Part shown: one piece after another, positions 1-7,089 of the stretch | How the letters are laid out: each line of letters begins with the position of its first letter | Position numbering within the stretch: the stretch's first letter is position 1 | Assembly: GCA_030524285.1 (NCBI GenBank) | Contig: JAUNGQ010000014.1 | Coordinates: 1 to 40,795, forward strand | DNA: 40,795 nt | Direction: 5' to 3' | Source: Eubacteriales bacterium | GTDB taxonomy: Bacteria; Bacillota; Clostridia; Oscillospirales; Butyricicoccaceae | Translations under genes and position numbers: made by a program | Notes under the pieces: model-generated | What the model was told of the DNA's origin: nothing | Databases searched by the model: none | The model's input: only the letters and a program-made list of their open reading frames with translations

Positions 1-42
1 CTGGCCGGGGAAACTTTATATTTTTTCACTGTCCTCTTGACG

Positions 43-77
43 GGGAGCGGTTCAGCTCCCATGCCGCTTCTTTTTTT
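43..77 (+). terminator. Possible terminator hairpin at the window edge
   Basis: AGCGG (46-50) pairs with CCGCT (64-68) and is followed by a T-run at 71-77 on the plus strand. GGGAGC (43-48) and GCTCCC (55-60) form an alternative stem. It would serve a plus-strand gene outside the window. On the minus strand, where the feo operon ends, there is no T-run. Nothing else is seen in 1-106. Confidence 0.3.
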
Positions 78-106
78 GAAATTATTACATTGTTTACTTA
101 TGCACA

Positions 107-316
107 TTATTTATGCTGCGGGCCGCAGGAAGCACAGCTTCCGGAGCAGCCTCCTTTGCTGCTGCATCCTGGACAGCCCCCGCCGCAATGTCCGCCGCAG
201 GAGTGAATGCCTTTTTTATTGTCAGTATACAATTTACGGACAATTGCGCCCACAATTACTATCAGCACAATCAATACAACAATCGTTCCAATATTGGCTG
301 CAAGCCATGAAAGCAT
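107..316 (-). CDS. FeoB-associated Cys-rich membrane protein
   Basis: A 69-residue protein just downstream of feoB. One N-terminal membrane segment (about residues 8-26) is followed by a short basic stretch (RKLYTDNKKG) and a Cys/Gly-rich tail with pairs such as CGGHCGGGCPGC. This is the layout of the FeoB_associated family (PF12669), which sits beside FeoB in many Firmicutes and is thought to assist ferrous iron uptake, perhaps as a metal-binding partner at the membrane; its exact job is not established. The start has a strong AAAGGAGG site. The gap to feoB is 39 bp, so it is probably the last gene of the feo operon. The tail has seven cysteines, more than the shortest family members. Confidence 0.85.
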   Translation of the reverse strand: MLSWLAANIGTIVVLIVLIVIVGAIVRKLYTDNKKGIHSCGGHCGGGCPGCSSKGGCSGSCASCGPQHK

Positions 317-355
317 TTCATTTTCCTCCTTTGACGAGCTTTTTTTATTATCTTT

Positions 356-2866
356 TTATCGTGCGCCTACTGCGGCAGCGCCCTTCAGCGCCTTCTTTTC
401 CTTAGACGGACGAAGCAGCATATAGAAGAACAGGATAATAACAGCCAGTGCTACGATAGTGCCGATACCAATGCCGCCACCGGTGAATGCATTTGCAATC
501 TGATAAATAACCAGACCTACCAGATAAGCAAAGCCGCACTGATAGCCAATTGCGAACCAGAACCACTTGCCGTTGTTCATCTCGCGACGGATAGCGCCCA
601 TTGCTGCAAAGCACGGTGCGCACAGCAGGTTAAATGCTAGGAATGCATAGCCGCTTGCCAGTGTGAAGGTTGCAGCCATAGTCTGATATACAGTACCCTC
701 GCCAGCGCCATACAGAATGCCCATGGTGCCAACAATGTTTTCCTTTGCAATCAGGCCGGTGATGGATGCAACGGTTGCCTGCCAGTTGCCGAAGCCAAGC
801 GGTGCGAAGATCCAGCAGATTGCGCTGCCGATGCGTGCCAGAATGGAGCAGTCCATCTGGTCCTCAGCCAGCATACCAAAGCTGCCGTCAACCCAGCCGA
901 AGAAGGACAGGAACCAAACAAGGATCGTGGACAGAAGGATGATCGTGCCAGCCTTCTTGATAAAGGACCAGCCACGCTCCCACATGCTGCGCAGTACAGT
1001 GCCTACTGTCGGCATATGGTAAGCTGGAAGCTCCATAACGAACGGAGCCGGATCGCCTTCAAACATCTTGGTTTTCTTCAGAATGATACCGGAGCAGATA
1101 ATTGCTGCGATACCAAGGAAATAAGCAGAAGTTGCTACCCATGCAGCGCCACCAAAGATAGCGCCGGCAACCATTGCGATAAACGGTGTCTTCGCACCAC
1201 ACGGAATAAAGGTAGTGGTCATAACAGTCATACGGCGGTCACGTTCATTCTCAATGGTACGGGATGCCATGATGCCCGGGATGCCGCAGCCAGTACCGAT
1301 CAGGATCGGAATAAAGGACTTGCCGGACAAGCCGAAACGGCGGAAAATACGGTCCATGATGAAAGCAACACGTGCCATGTAGCCGCATGCTTCCAGAAAT
1401 GCCAGGAAGATAAACAGAACAAGCATCTGCGGAACGAAGCCCAGAACTGCGCCGACACCGCCTACGATACCATCAAGGATCAGGCCGGACAGCCACTCTG
1501 CACAATTCAGGCTGTTCAGAGCGCTTTCAACAAATACCGGAATACCCGGAATCCAGATACCATATTCAGCCGGATCCGGCTCTTCATAGCCGTAGCCAGA
1601 CAGGACTGTCAGTGCATCCTGCAGCTCAGCGCCTGTGGAAACAGTCTCCTCCGTTGCCAGAGTCTCTTCATCCTCCACCAGATAAGTAGCCTCATCGGTA
1701 TCGGAGAACTGTTCTGCAAACTCGATCATAGCAGCCTCTGCTGCTGCCGGGTCATATTCTTCCGACTCAGCGTCCATTGCTTCTTCTACAGCGGAGGTAT
1801 CCACACCGTTTTCAGAAGCGAAGGTAACGAAACCGTTTGCAACAGTCATTGCATCGCCGTATTCTTCGGAAACTTCACCATAATCGGAAGAACCAATACC
1901 GAACAGATGCCAGCCGTCGCCGAATACGCCATCGTTCGCCCAGTCAGTAGCGATGGTACCAACTGTGGTTACAGAAACATAATATACAATAAACATAACA
2001 ACCGCAAAGATCGGCAGCGCCAGAATACGGTTGGTCACGATCCGGTCAATCTTATCTGATGTAGACAGCTTGCCCGCAGACTTCTTTTTGTAGCATCCCT
2101 TAATAATAGATGCAATGTAAATATAACGCTCATTGGTGATGATGGATTCAGCGTCATCATCCTCTTCTGCTTCAGCAGCTGCAATATCTGTCTCGATATG
2201 CGCCATAACGTCAGCTGCAATGTTCAGCTGCTCCAGAACCTTGCTGTCGCGCTCAAAAATCTTGATTGCATACCAGCGCTGCTGCTCTTCCGGCAGATCA
2301 TGCAACGCAGCCTCTTCAATGTGTGCAATGGCGTGTTCAACCGGGCCGCTAAAGGTATGCTGCGGAATCGTCTTTGTATTCTTCGCAGCATCAATTGCAG
2401 CCTCTGCTGCTTCCATAATGCCTCTGCCCTTGAGCGCCGAGATCTCAACAACCTTGCAGCCCAGCTCGCGGGACAGTTCAGCAATATTGATCTGATCGCC
2501 GTTTTTCTCGACGATATCCATCATGTTAACCGCAACAACAACCGGAATGCCAAGCTCTGTCAGCTGGGTTGTCAGGTACAGGTTACGCTCCAGGTTGGTG
2601 CCGTCGATGATGTTCAGTATAGCATCCGGGCGCTCACCCAGCAAGTAATTTCTTGCTACAACTTCTTCCAATGTGTACGGAGACAGCGAGTAAATACCCG
2701 GAAGATCCGTAATGGTAATGCCAGTGTGCTTCTTCAGCTTGCCTTCTTTTTTCTCTACAGTAACGCCCGGCCAGTTGCCGACGAACTGATTGGAACCGGT
2801 CAGGCCATTAAACAGTGTGGTTTTACCACTGTTTGGGTTGCCGGCTAAGGCGATTCTCAACTCCAT
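356..2866 (-). CDS. feoB: Ferrous iron transporter FeoB
   Basis: An 836-residue inner-membrane Fe(II) transporter with an N-terminal G-domain. The G motifs are G1 GNPNSGKT (9-16), G3 DLPG (54-57), G4 NMMD (114-117) and G5-like SALKG (143-147). A helical spacer runs to about residue 275, then the Gate/core membrane region with conserved GCGIPGIMASR and PCGAKTPF segments. An unusual acidic insertion lies at about residues 325-437, between the first membrane helix and the segment that resumes with EWLSGLILDGIVGGVG. It has about 32 Asp/Glu and no Lys or Arg, and should face outside. The site AAAGGAAA precedes ATG. Iron-operator-like palindromes lie in the 122-bp gap upstream. Confidence 0.97.
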   Translation of the reverse strand: MELRIALAGNPNSGKTTLFNGLTGSNQFVGNWPGVTVEKKEGKLKKHTGITITDLPGIYSLSPYTLEEVVARNYLLGERPDAILNIIDGTNLERNLYLTTQLTELGIPVVVAVNMMDIVEKNGDQINIAELSRELGCKVVEISALKGRGIMEAAEAAIDAAKNTKTIPQHTFSGPVEHAIAHIEEAALHDLPEEQQRWYAIKIFERDSKVLEQLNIAADVMAHIETDIAAAEAEEDDDAESIITNERYIYIASIIKGCYKKKSAGKLSTSDKIDRIVTNRILALPIFAVVMFIVYYVSVTTVGTIATDWANDGVFGDGWHLFGIGSSDYGEVSEEYGDAMTVANGFVTFASENGVDTSAVEEAMDAESEEYDPAAAEAAMIEFAEQFSDTDEATYLVEDEETLATEETVSTGAELQDALTVLSGYGYEEPDPAEYGIWIPGIPVFVESALNSLNCAEWLSGLILDGIVGGVGAVLGFVPQMLVLFIFLAFLEACGYMARVAFIMDRIFRRFGLSGKSFIPILIGTGCGIPGIMASRTIENERDRRMTVMTTTFIPCGAKTPFIAMVAGAIFGGAAWVATSAYFLGIAAIICSGIILKKTKMFEGDPAPFVMELPAYHMPTVGTVLRSMWERGWSFIKKAGTIILLSTILVWFLSFFGWVDGSFGMLAEDQMDCSILARIGSAICWIFAPLGFGNWQATVASITGLIAKENIVGTMGILYGAGEGTVYQTMAATFTLASGYAFLAFNLLCAPCFAAMGAIRREMNNGKWFWFAIGYQCGFAYLVGLVIYQIANAFTGGGIGIGTIVALAVIILFFYMLLRPSKEKKALKGAAAVGAR

Positions 2867-2891
2867 AGTTCATTTCCTTTCTGCAGGCTAA

Positions 2892-2943
2892 TTCAGGTTA
2901 TGCTAACAGTTATTTTTATTAGTTATAGCTAATTGCCTGCCAA
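2892..2943 (-). promoter_or_regulatory. Possible internal feoB promoter with two iron-box operators
   Basis: The palindrome ATTAGTTATAGCTAAT (2918-2933) and a degenerate copy TTCAGGTTATGCTAAC (2892-2907) lie between feoA and feoB. A weak promoter TTGGCA (2938-2943), 16 bp, TAATAA (2916-2921) can be drawn on the minus strand. The degenerate operator then starts 8 nt after the -10 box, as at the three stronger iron-box promoters in the window. The -10 box is poor, so feoB may simply be read from the feoA promoter. Confidence 0.45.
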
Positions 2944-2988
2944 AAAATAAAGACCGCTGCGAAAACGATCTGTTATTTTACAAACCGA

Positions 2989-3207
2989 TTACTTTACCTC
3001 GATCATTTCAGCGTCTTCTTTGCGCAGAGACAGCTCATAGCCGCGCACAGTAACCTCAACCGGATCACCCAGCGGAGCCACCTTGCGGACATAAATTTCG
3101 ACGCCCTTGGTAATGCCCATGTCCATAATACGGCGCTTGACTGCACCAACGCCGGTCAGCTTTACAACCGTAACGGTGCTGCCTACACCTGCTTCCTTTA
3201 GAGTCAT
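2989..3207 (-). CDS. feoA: FeoA domain protein (second of two)
   Basis: A 72-residue SH3-like FeoA protein. The start is placed at the internal ATG at 3207 because AAAGGAG lies correctly before it; the upstream ATG at 3243 lacks a site and overlaps the preceding gene. Family residues include GSTVTVVKLTG, KRRIMDMGITKG and DPVEVTVRGYELSLRKEDA, the pattern of cytosolic FeoA that acts on the FeoB N-domain. It is the second gene of feoA-feoA-feoB, 32 bp after the first. Two different FeoA copies ahead of one FeoB is common in Clostridia; they need not be redundant. Confidence 0.92.
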   Translation of the reverse strand: MTLKEAGVGSTVTVVKLTGVGAVKRRIMDMGITKGVEIYVRKVAPLGDPVEVTVRGYELSLRKEDAEMIEVK

Positions 3208-3239
3208 TGTAACGTTCTCCTTTCCCTGTGAAAATAAGG

Positions 3240-3452
3240 TCAAACCATGATTTTCTGTGCCATTTCCTGGCTAATGCCAACGCGAGTCTCCTTCACATTT
3301 ACAATCAGGTTTCCGCCCATTGTGGAAATAACCTTCACATTGCCGCCGACTACAAAGCCCAAATTCTCAAGGTGCTTCTTCACCTCTGGTTTGCCGCCGA
3401 TTCTCATGATGGTATTTTCCTCTCCCACTGTGGCAAGTGTCAATGGCATCAT
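3240..3452 (-). CDS. feoA: FeoA domain protein (first of two)
   Basis: A 70-residue FeoA-family protein with the SH3-like pattern MPLTLATVGEENTIMRIGG, then VKKHLENLGFVVGG and GGNLIVNVKETRVGISQEMAQKIMV. It differs clearly from the second FeoA. The start is one of two adjacent ATGs after AAAGGAGG. It is the first gene of the feo operon and lies behind a strong promoter and three iron-box palindromes (3479-3642). Its likely role is regulation or assembly of FeoB in the cytosol. Confidence 0.92.
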   Translation of the reverse strand: MMPLTLATVGEENTIMRIGGKPEVKKHLENLGFVVGGNVKVISTMGGNLIVNVKETRVGISQEMAQKIMV

Positions 3453-3478
3453 GATTCTTCCTCCTTTATGCGCATTGC

Positions 3479-3494
3479 TTTAGCATTTTCTAAC
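3479..3494. promoter_or_regulatory. Iron-box palindrome in the feoA leader
   Basis: TTTAGCATTTTCTAAC matches NTTAG-N6-CTAAN exactly in the eight key bases. It lies in the feoA 5' leader, 39 bp (start to start) from the +3 operator. Confidence 0.6.
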
Positions 3495-3517
3495 ATCATT
3501 GTGAAATGCCAAATTAG

Positions 3518-3533
3518 ATTAGCTCTTGCTAAC
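3518..3533. promoter_or_regulatory. Iron-box operator at the feoA start point
   Basis: ATTAGCTCTTGCTAAC is an inverted repeat that begins 8 nt after the feoA -10 box, about +3 to +18 of the transcript. Repressor binding here would block initiation. Its placement is identical to the operators of the dtxR-like gene and the flavin operon. Confidence 0.72.
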
Positions 3534-3541
3534 CAATTCAT

Positions 3542-3570
3542 ATAATACCCTTTTCTCGGTCTTTTGTCAA
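3542..3570 (-). promoter_or_regulatory. Sigma-A promoter of the feo operon
   Basis: TTGACA (3565-3570 on the plus map, read on minus), a 17-bp spacer and TATTAT (3542-3547). The predicted start is near 3535. Confidence 0.8.
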
Positions 3571-3626
3571 CTCATTTTAAAATATCTTCTGTATTCTTTT
3601 GGCATTTTCAGCATTTTCGCCCACTT

Positions 3627-3642
3627 GTTAGGATGAGCTAAT
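3627..3642. promoter_or_regulatory. Upstream iron-box palindrome before feoA
   Basis: GTTAGGATGAGCTAAT is an exact NTTAG-N6-CTAAN site 57 bp upstream of the -35 box. It could be an auxiliary operator. Confidence 0.6.
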
Positions 3643-3705
3643 CTTTTTATTTGTACAACATTCACAACATTCTTTCGTTTTGTGCCGCTAACTGTATCTA
3701 TCGCA

Positions 3706-3741
3706 TCAAAAATGCCCCGTACTTTTTCAGGTACGGAGCAT
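3706..3741 (-). terminator. Intrinsic terminator after the gene at 3746
   Basis: An 11-bp stem (3712-3722 with 3731-3741, one G-U) is followed on the minus strand by TTTTTGAT. It stops transcripts of mnmM and the hypothetical gene before the feo promoter region. Confidence 0.75.
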
Positions 3742-3745
3742 TATA

Positions 3746-4306
3746 TTACCTCGTTTCCTCCGGTATGCCAATCCGGAAGCAGACAGGCGCATCCCCTGCC
3801 TGTACCACGCTGCACAACAGGTCACAATATAGCTGCACCAACCCCGGCAGCAGGTTCATCAGATATACCGACTGCGGCATGTGGGAAACCAGATCCGTCT
3901 GCTTTGCCTGTTTGAGACAGTTTTCGATCAGCTTCTTCATTGTCTCATCATTACGGGCATAAAGCTGCGCAAATTCTGTCGAACGCTTGAGGGAATACAG
4001 GATATACTGAGCCTCCATGCCTTCCGGCGTTCCCTCCGGCAGAATACGGCGGAATACATGTGCACGCACCAGCGAAACCAATTCCTGTCGGATCTGCTCC
4101 GACAAAGGACAATCCGGTATCAGATCTTCCAACAGATACAACGCCGCGCTGAGATATTCCACAGCAAACGGTCCGGTGGTATCCCTATCAAGCCCCAGAT
4201 CCTGCCGCAGCTCGGCATTATGAAACAGGTTATCATATTCCGCCAATATAATATGTTCAAATAACTGGCAGTATTCTGCCATCGTCAGCTCTTTTTTCTC
4301 GCTCAT
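3746..4306 (-). CDS. Hypothetical helical protein downstream of mnmM
   Basis: A protein of about 186 residues that I do not recognise. The sequence looks all-alpha and soluble, with repeated acidic helices (EYCQLFEHIILAEYDNLF, LYLLEDLIPDCPLS) and no signal peptide or membrane segment. The start is set at the ATG at 4306, behind GAGGTGG; an in-frame GTG at 4315 is also possible. It lies 10 bp after the mnmM stop and before a terminator, so the two form a short operon. Its function is unknown and it may be lineage-specific. Confidence 0.7.
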   Translation of the reverse strand: MSEKKELTMAEYCQLFEHIILAEYDNLFHNAELRQDLGLDRDTTGPFAVEYLSAALYLLEDLIPDCPLSEQIRQELVSLVRAHVFRRILPEGTPEGMEAQYILYSLKRSTEFAQLYARNDETMKKLIENCLKQAKQTDLVSHMPQSVYLMNLLPGLVQLYCDLLCSVVQAGDAPVCFRIGIPEETR

Positions 4307-4316
4307 CCCTGCCACC

Positions 4317-4874
4317 TCACGTTGCTTTTAGAATAAATGCCGGAATCGGCGGGTCACCGGTACGATTCGCAAACTGCGTGACCAGTACAGTATATTGCTT
4401 CGGGTCAACGGTCCTGAAATATTCCAACAAGGTATCCCGTTCCGCATAGCCGCTTTCACCGCCATAATAGATGCTGATACACATCAGACCGCCTGCCCGC
4501 AGCAGTGTCAGCCCCGCCTCGATAGCAGCAATGGTGCTTTCCGCATGGGTAAAAATCGTATGATCACCGCCCGGCAGCCAGCCAAGATTGAACACAATGC
4601 AGTCCACTGTCCCCGGCTGCGCATACCTTGCCATATTGGCATGGCTGTCCAGCACAACCTCGCCGGTCTGTTCCCAGCCGGTATCTGCAAGACGTTTTTT
4701 TGTATTCTTTACAGCCTGCTCTTGGATATCCAAGGCAAGAACTCTGCCTTCTCCTCCAACCAGTCCACACAGGAATACCGTATCGCGTCCATTGCCCGCT
4801 GTCGCGTCAATGACAAAGTTTCCCGGCTGAATAAACTGCTCCAGATAGTGGTGCACAAGACTCAATGTATTCAC
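4317..4874 (-). CDS. mnmM: Class I SAM methyltransferase, YtqB/MnmM-like
   Basis: A 185-residue Rossmann methyltransferase of the rRNA_methylase family (PF06962). The SAM-binding motif DATAGNGRDT starts at about residue 23, followed by LALDIQ and the family signature NLGWLPGGDH. In Bacillus the homologue YtqB (MnmM) adds the methyl group that completes mnm5s2U34 in tRNA anticodons, which is the likely role here. The start is GTG at 4874 with GGAGG six bases upstream. Its promoter at 4907-4935 is close to consensus and it is first in a two-gene operon. Confidence 0.82.
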   Translation of the reverse strand: MNTLSLVHHYLEQFIQPGNFVIDATAGNGRDTVFLCGLVGGEGRVLALDIQEQAVKNTKKRLADTGWEQTGEVVLDSHANMARYAQPGTVDCIVFNLGWLPGGDHTIFTHAESTIAAIEAGLTLLRAGGLMCISIYYGGESGYAERDTLLEYFRTVDPKQYTVLVTQFANRTGDPPIPAFILKAT

Positions 4875-4906
4875 ACTTTTCCTCCAACTGAAATACTATC
4901 TTGGCC

Positions 4907-4935
4907 ATTATACCATACTTTTATATTTTTCACAA
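4907..4935 (-). promoter_or_regulatory. Promoter of mnmM
   Basis: TTGTGA (4930-4935), 17 bp, TATAAT (4907-4912), preceded by TG at the extended -10 position, on the minus strand. Confidence 0.7.
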
Positions 4936-4953
4936 AATCCTTTTCAGATTCTC

Positions 4954-4982
4954 CTGACTTTTCCACCAATCTGTGGTACAAT
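4954..4982 (+). promoter_or_regulatory. Promoter of the CpXC protein gene
   Basis: CTGACT (4954-4959), 17 bp, TACAAT (4977-4982) on the plus strand, divergent from the mnmM promoter. Confidence 0.6.
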
Positions 4983-5026
4983 AGCTGTATTCTGACGAAA
5001 TATACGACACTAGGAGAGAGAGATCT

Positions 5027-5671
5027 ATGGCAAAGCCACATATGACAAATTATACCTGTCCGGACTGCGGCGAAGTTTTTGAAATCGAGCAGTGGAATGT
5101 AATCAATGCGAAGGAAAACCCGGAAGCAAAGGACAAACTGCTGCATGGGAACCTGTTCCGCCAGACCTGTCCGCGCTGCGGCAAACAGATGCATGTTGCA
5201 TACACCTGTCTGTACACCAACCATGATAAAAAATTTGTGATTTCCTTGCAGCCAAACCGGGAGGAGCCGGCTGCTACGCCACTGATGCCGCATTACCAGA
5301 TGCGTCTGGAATATACCCTGTCGAATTTCTTTGAACGCGCACGCATTCTGGAGGCCGGTTTGGATGACATGGCGCTGGAAATGATGCGCATGGTTCTTCT
5401 GGCACAAATCCAGCAAAAATTTCCGGACAAGAATATTACATCCCTGCGGTTTGACTCCGTACAGGATGATGAAATCTATTTCCAGATCGACCCCAAGAAC
5501 CCGCATGAGCAGATCAAGATTCCCCTGCCGTATTTTTGGAGAATGGAGGACAAGCTGAAGGAATCCGGTATGCGTCCAAATCTTGCCGGTTATGCTGTTA
5601 TGAATACCAAATGGGTACAACAATCCGGTATCCTTGCGTGCCTGCTGCCCCAACAGAAACCGGAAGAATAA
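5027..5671 (+). CDS. CpXC domain protein
   Basis: A 214-residue cytosolic protein with an N-terminal zinc-ribbon-like CpXC domain (PF14353). CPDCG at about residues 11-15 and CPRCG at about 49-53 supply four cysteines that should bind zinc. The C-terminal half is mixed alpha/beta with no motif I recognise. The family is common in Clostridia and has no established function. GGAGAGAGA precedes the ATG. It is a single-gene unit between its own promoter and a strong terminator. Confidence 0.8.
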   Translation: MAKPHMTNYTCPDCGEVFEIEQWNVINAKENPEAKDKLLHGNLFRQTCPRCGKQMHVAYTCLYTNHDKKFVISLQPNREEPAATPLMPHYQMRLEYTLSNFFERARILEAGLDDMALEMMRMVLLAQIQQKFPDKNITSLRFDSVQDDEIYFQIDPKNPHEQIKIPLPYFWRMEDKLKESGMRPNLAGYAVMNTKWVQQSGILACLLPQQKPEE

Positions 5672-5685
5672 TATTGTAATAGTTG

Positions 5686-5718
5686 AAATCCCCTCTGCCA
5701 GCCGCAGAGGGGATTTTT
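5686..5718 (+). terminator. Terminator of the CpXC gene
   Basis: A 13-bp perfect stem (5686-5698 with 5704-5716) with a short loop, followed by Ts to 5718 on the plus strand. It also lies just past the stop of the convergent 4Fe-4S gene and may act weakly in that direction. Confidence 0.85.
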
Positions 5719-5732
5719 CAATCTCATTGATT

Positions 5733-6638
5733 TTAAAATGTACGAACTACGCCGAGGAACAGGCAGATCGCGAACAGCAGAAGCGCCTTGAGAAGCACCG
5801 GGAACGGTGCATTTCCGTCCTGAATGCTATTGCCATACTGAATGTTCCGCTTCGGGCAGATATCACTGCATTTGCCACAGGAAATGCATTCGCCCATGCG
5901 AAGGCTGCCCTCATCGGTTTCCACACAAACCGGGCAGTTTTTTGCGCATGCCGAGCATCGCGGCAGGCAATTGGAACGGTTCCGGCGGTAGCTTCCAACC
6001 ACCGGCAGCAATGCAAACACCGCACCCATCGGGCAGAGGAATTGACAGAAAAACCGCTCCTTTACCGCCATGCCGATGACAATCAACGCCAGCAGCACTG
6101 CACCGATTGCGTATGCAGCAGTAATTCCTTTCAGAGCTGTCAGCATAGAGAATACATCCCACGGGCTCCAGCCGGGAAGACTTCCATATATGCCCGCTGC
6201 ACATAGAATCACAATTGCAATCAAAATCAGATATTTGATCTTCTGCATGACGCGGACAGCCTTTTCGGGAATCTGCGGCAATTTTTTTCTGATCTTACGC
6301 TGAATCAACTGAGACAACGCATAAATTGCATCCCCCAGTCCACCAAAGGCGCACGCATATCCGCAGAAAAATCTGCCAAATACGATGGTATACAGACAGA
6401 TTACCGCCAGTGTCGTAAAGAATGTATCATATGCAAACGGTTCCCCTGCGCCGATTGCCGTTGCAATCGCCTTAATACCGGAAAAGCAGGAGGTATATAC
6501 CGCCGGTGCAAGCAGGAAGAAAACCAACTGGATAACCGCACGAATACGGCGGCGCACCTTCACGCGCTGCATGGGATTGGCAGGCTTCTTCTTTGCCGCC
6601 TGCCCAGGCATACGCTGTGCGTTTTTTGTCTGTATCAT
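5733..6638 (-). CDS. NapH/NosR-like membrane 4Fe-4S protein
   Basis: A 301-residue integral membrane iron-sulfur protein. Hydrophobic helices lie at about residues 35-52, 73-90, 134-152, 174-192 and 281-298. Two CX3C motifs next to helices, CGYAC (92-96) and CQFLCP (198-203), are the hallmark of NapH/NosR/RdxA-type proteins. A double ferredoxin segment follows: C224, C228, C231, C235 and C251, C254, C257, C261. The family passes electrons between quinols or cytosolic donors and extracytoplasmic acceptors. Encoded with ApbE and FMN-binding proteins, it is the likely transmembrane relay feeding the flavins. Its ATG overlaps the upstream stop (ATGA), so translation is coupled. It is the last gene of the operon. 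Confidence 0.88.
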   Translation of the reverse strand: MIQTKNAQRMPGQAAKKKPANPMQRVKVRRRIRAVIQLVFFLLAPAVYTSCFSGIKAIATAIGAGEPFAYDTFFTTLAVICLYTIVFGRFFCGYACAFGGLGDAIYALSQLIQRKIRKKLPQIPEKAVRVMQKIKYLILIAIVILCAAGIYGSLPGWSPWDVFSMLTALKGITAAYAIGAVLLALIVIGMAVKERFFCQFLCPMGAVFALLPVVGSYRRNRSNCLPRCSACAKNCPVCVETDEGSLRMGECISCGKCSDICPKRNIQYGNSIQDGNAPFPVLLKALLLFAICLFLGVVRTF

Positions 6639-7075
6639 GCTTCTGCTGCTCCTTCCAGTGCCTGCTGAACAGCAGTCTTGATGCCAGTCGAACTGAAGGT
6701 GGCGCCACTGATGGTGTCTACCTCCGGTGTCTGTGCTGTGATGATATTGTCAATAATCTGCTGTGCCTTATCGAGATATGCCGCATCCTCACCGGATGCC
6801 TCTGTAATTTCAATATATGCAATCTTGCCATCTGTCACAGTGACCTGCGCCGTAACTGTACCGCCGAAGCCCTCGCCTTCGCCGATATACACGCCATCCT
6901 GATAGCTGACTGCTCCAGATTCCGCAGCGCTATTCTGTGCATTGATGTCCGCAATTTCCTGCTGATTCGCTTCCATTGCCTGCTGCCACTGGAGGGCATG
7001 TGCCTGATAAAACCCGACTGCGGCAACTGCTACGGCAAGGCTTATCACTCTTGCCCAAAAATCCTGATGTCTCAC
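6635..7075 (-). CDS. Single-domain FMN-binding protein
   Basis: A 146-residue protein with an N-terminal membrane anchor (about residues 8-24) and one extracytoplasmic FMN-binding domain (PF04205). The ApbE flavinylation motif is DTISGAT at 120-126, so Thr126 should carry covalent FMN through a phosphoester. The upstream GEGEGFGGTVTAQVTVTDGKI segment is typical of the family. It resembles the RnfG/NqrC-type electron carrier in reduced form. It lies 14 bp after the four-domain FMN protein and overlaps the 4Fe-4S gene by 4 bp, which suggests it takes electrons from that membrane protein. Confidence 0.9.
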   Translation of the reverse strand: MRHQDFWARVISLAVAVAAVGFYQAHALQWQQAMEANQQEIADINAQNSAAESGAVSYQDGVYIGEGEGFGGTVTAQVTVTDGKIAYIEITEASGEDAAYLDKAQQIIDNIITAQTPEVDTISGATFSSTGIKTAVQQALEGAAEA

Positions 7076-7089
7076 ACCTCAGCCCTCCA

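Noticed and set aside
1016-2059. Plus-strand ORF (347 codons) opposite feoB
   Set aside because: Antisense shadow of clear FeoB coding sequence; no domain, no ribosome site.
4871-5653. Minus-strand ORF (260 codons) opposite the CpXC gene
   Set aside because: The plus strand has the CxxC pairs, promoter, ribosome site and terminator; the minus frame has none.
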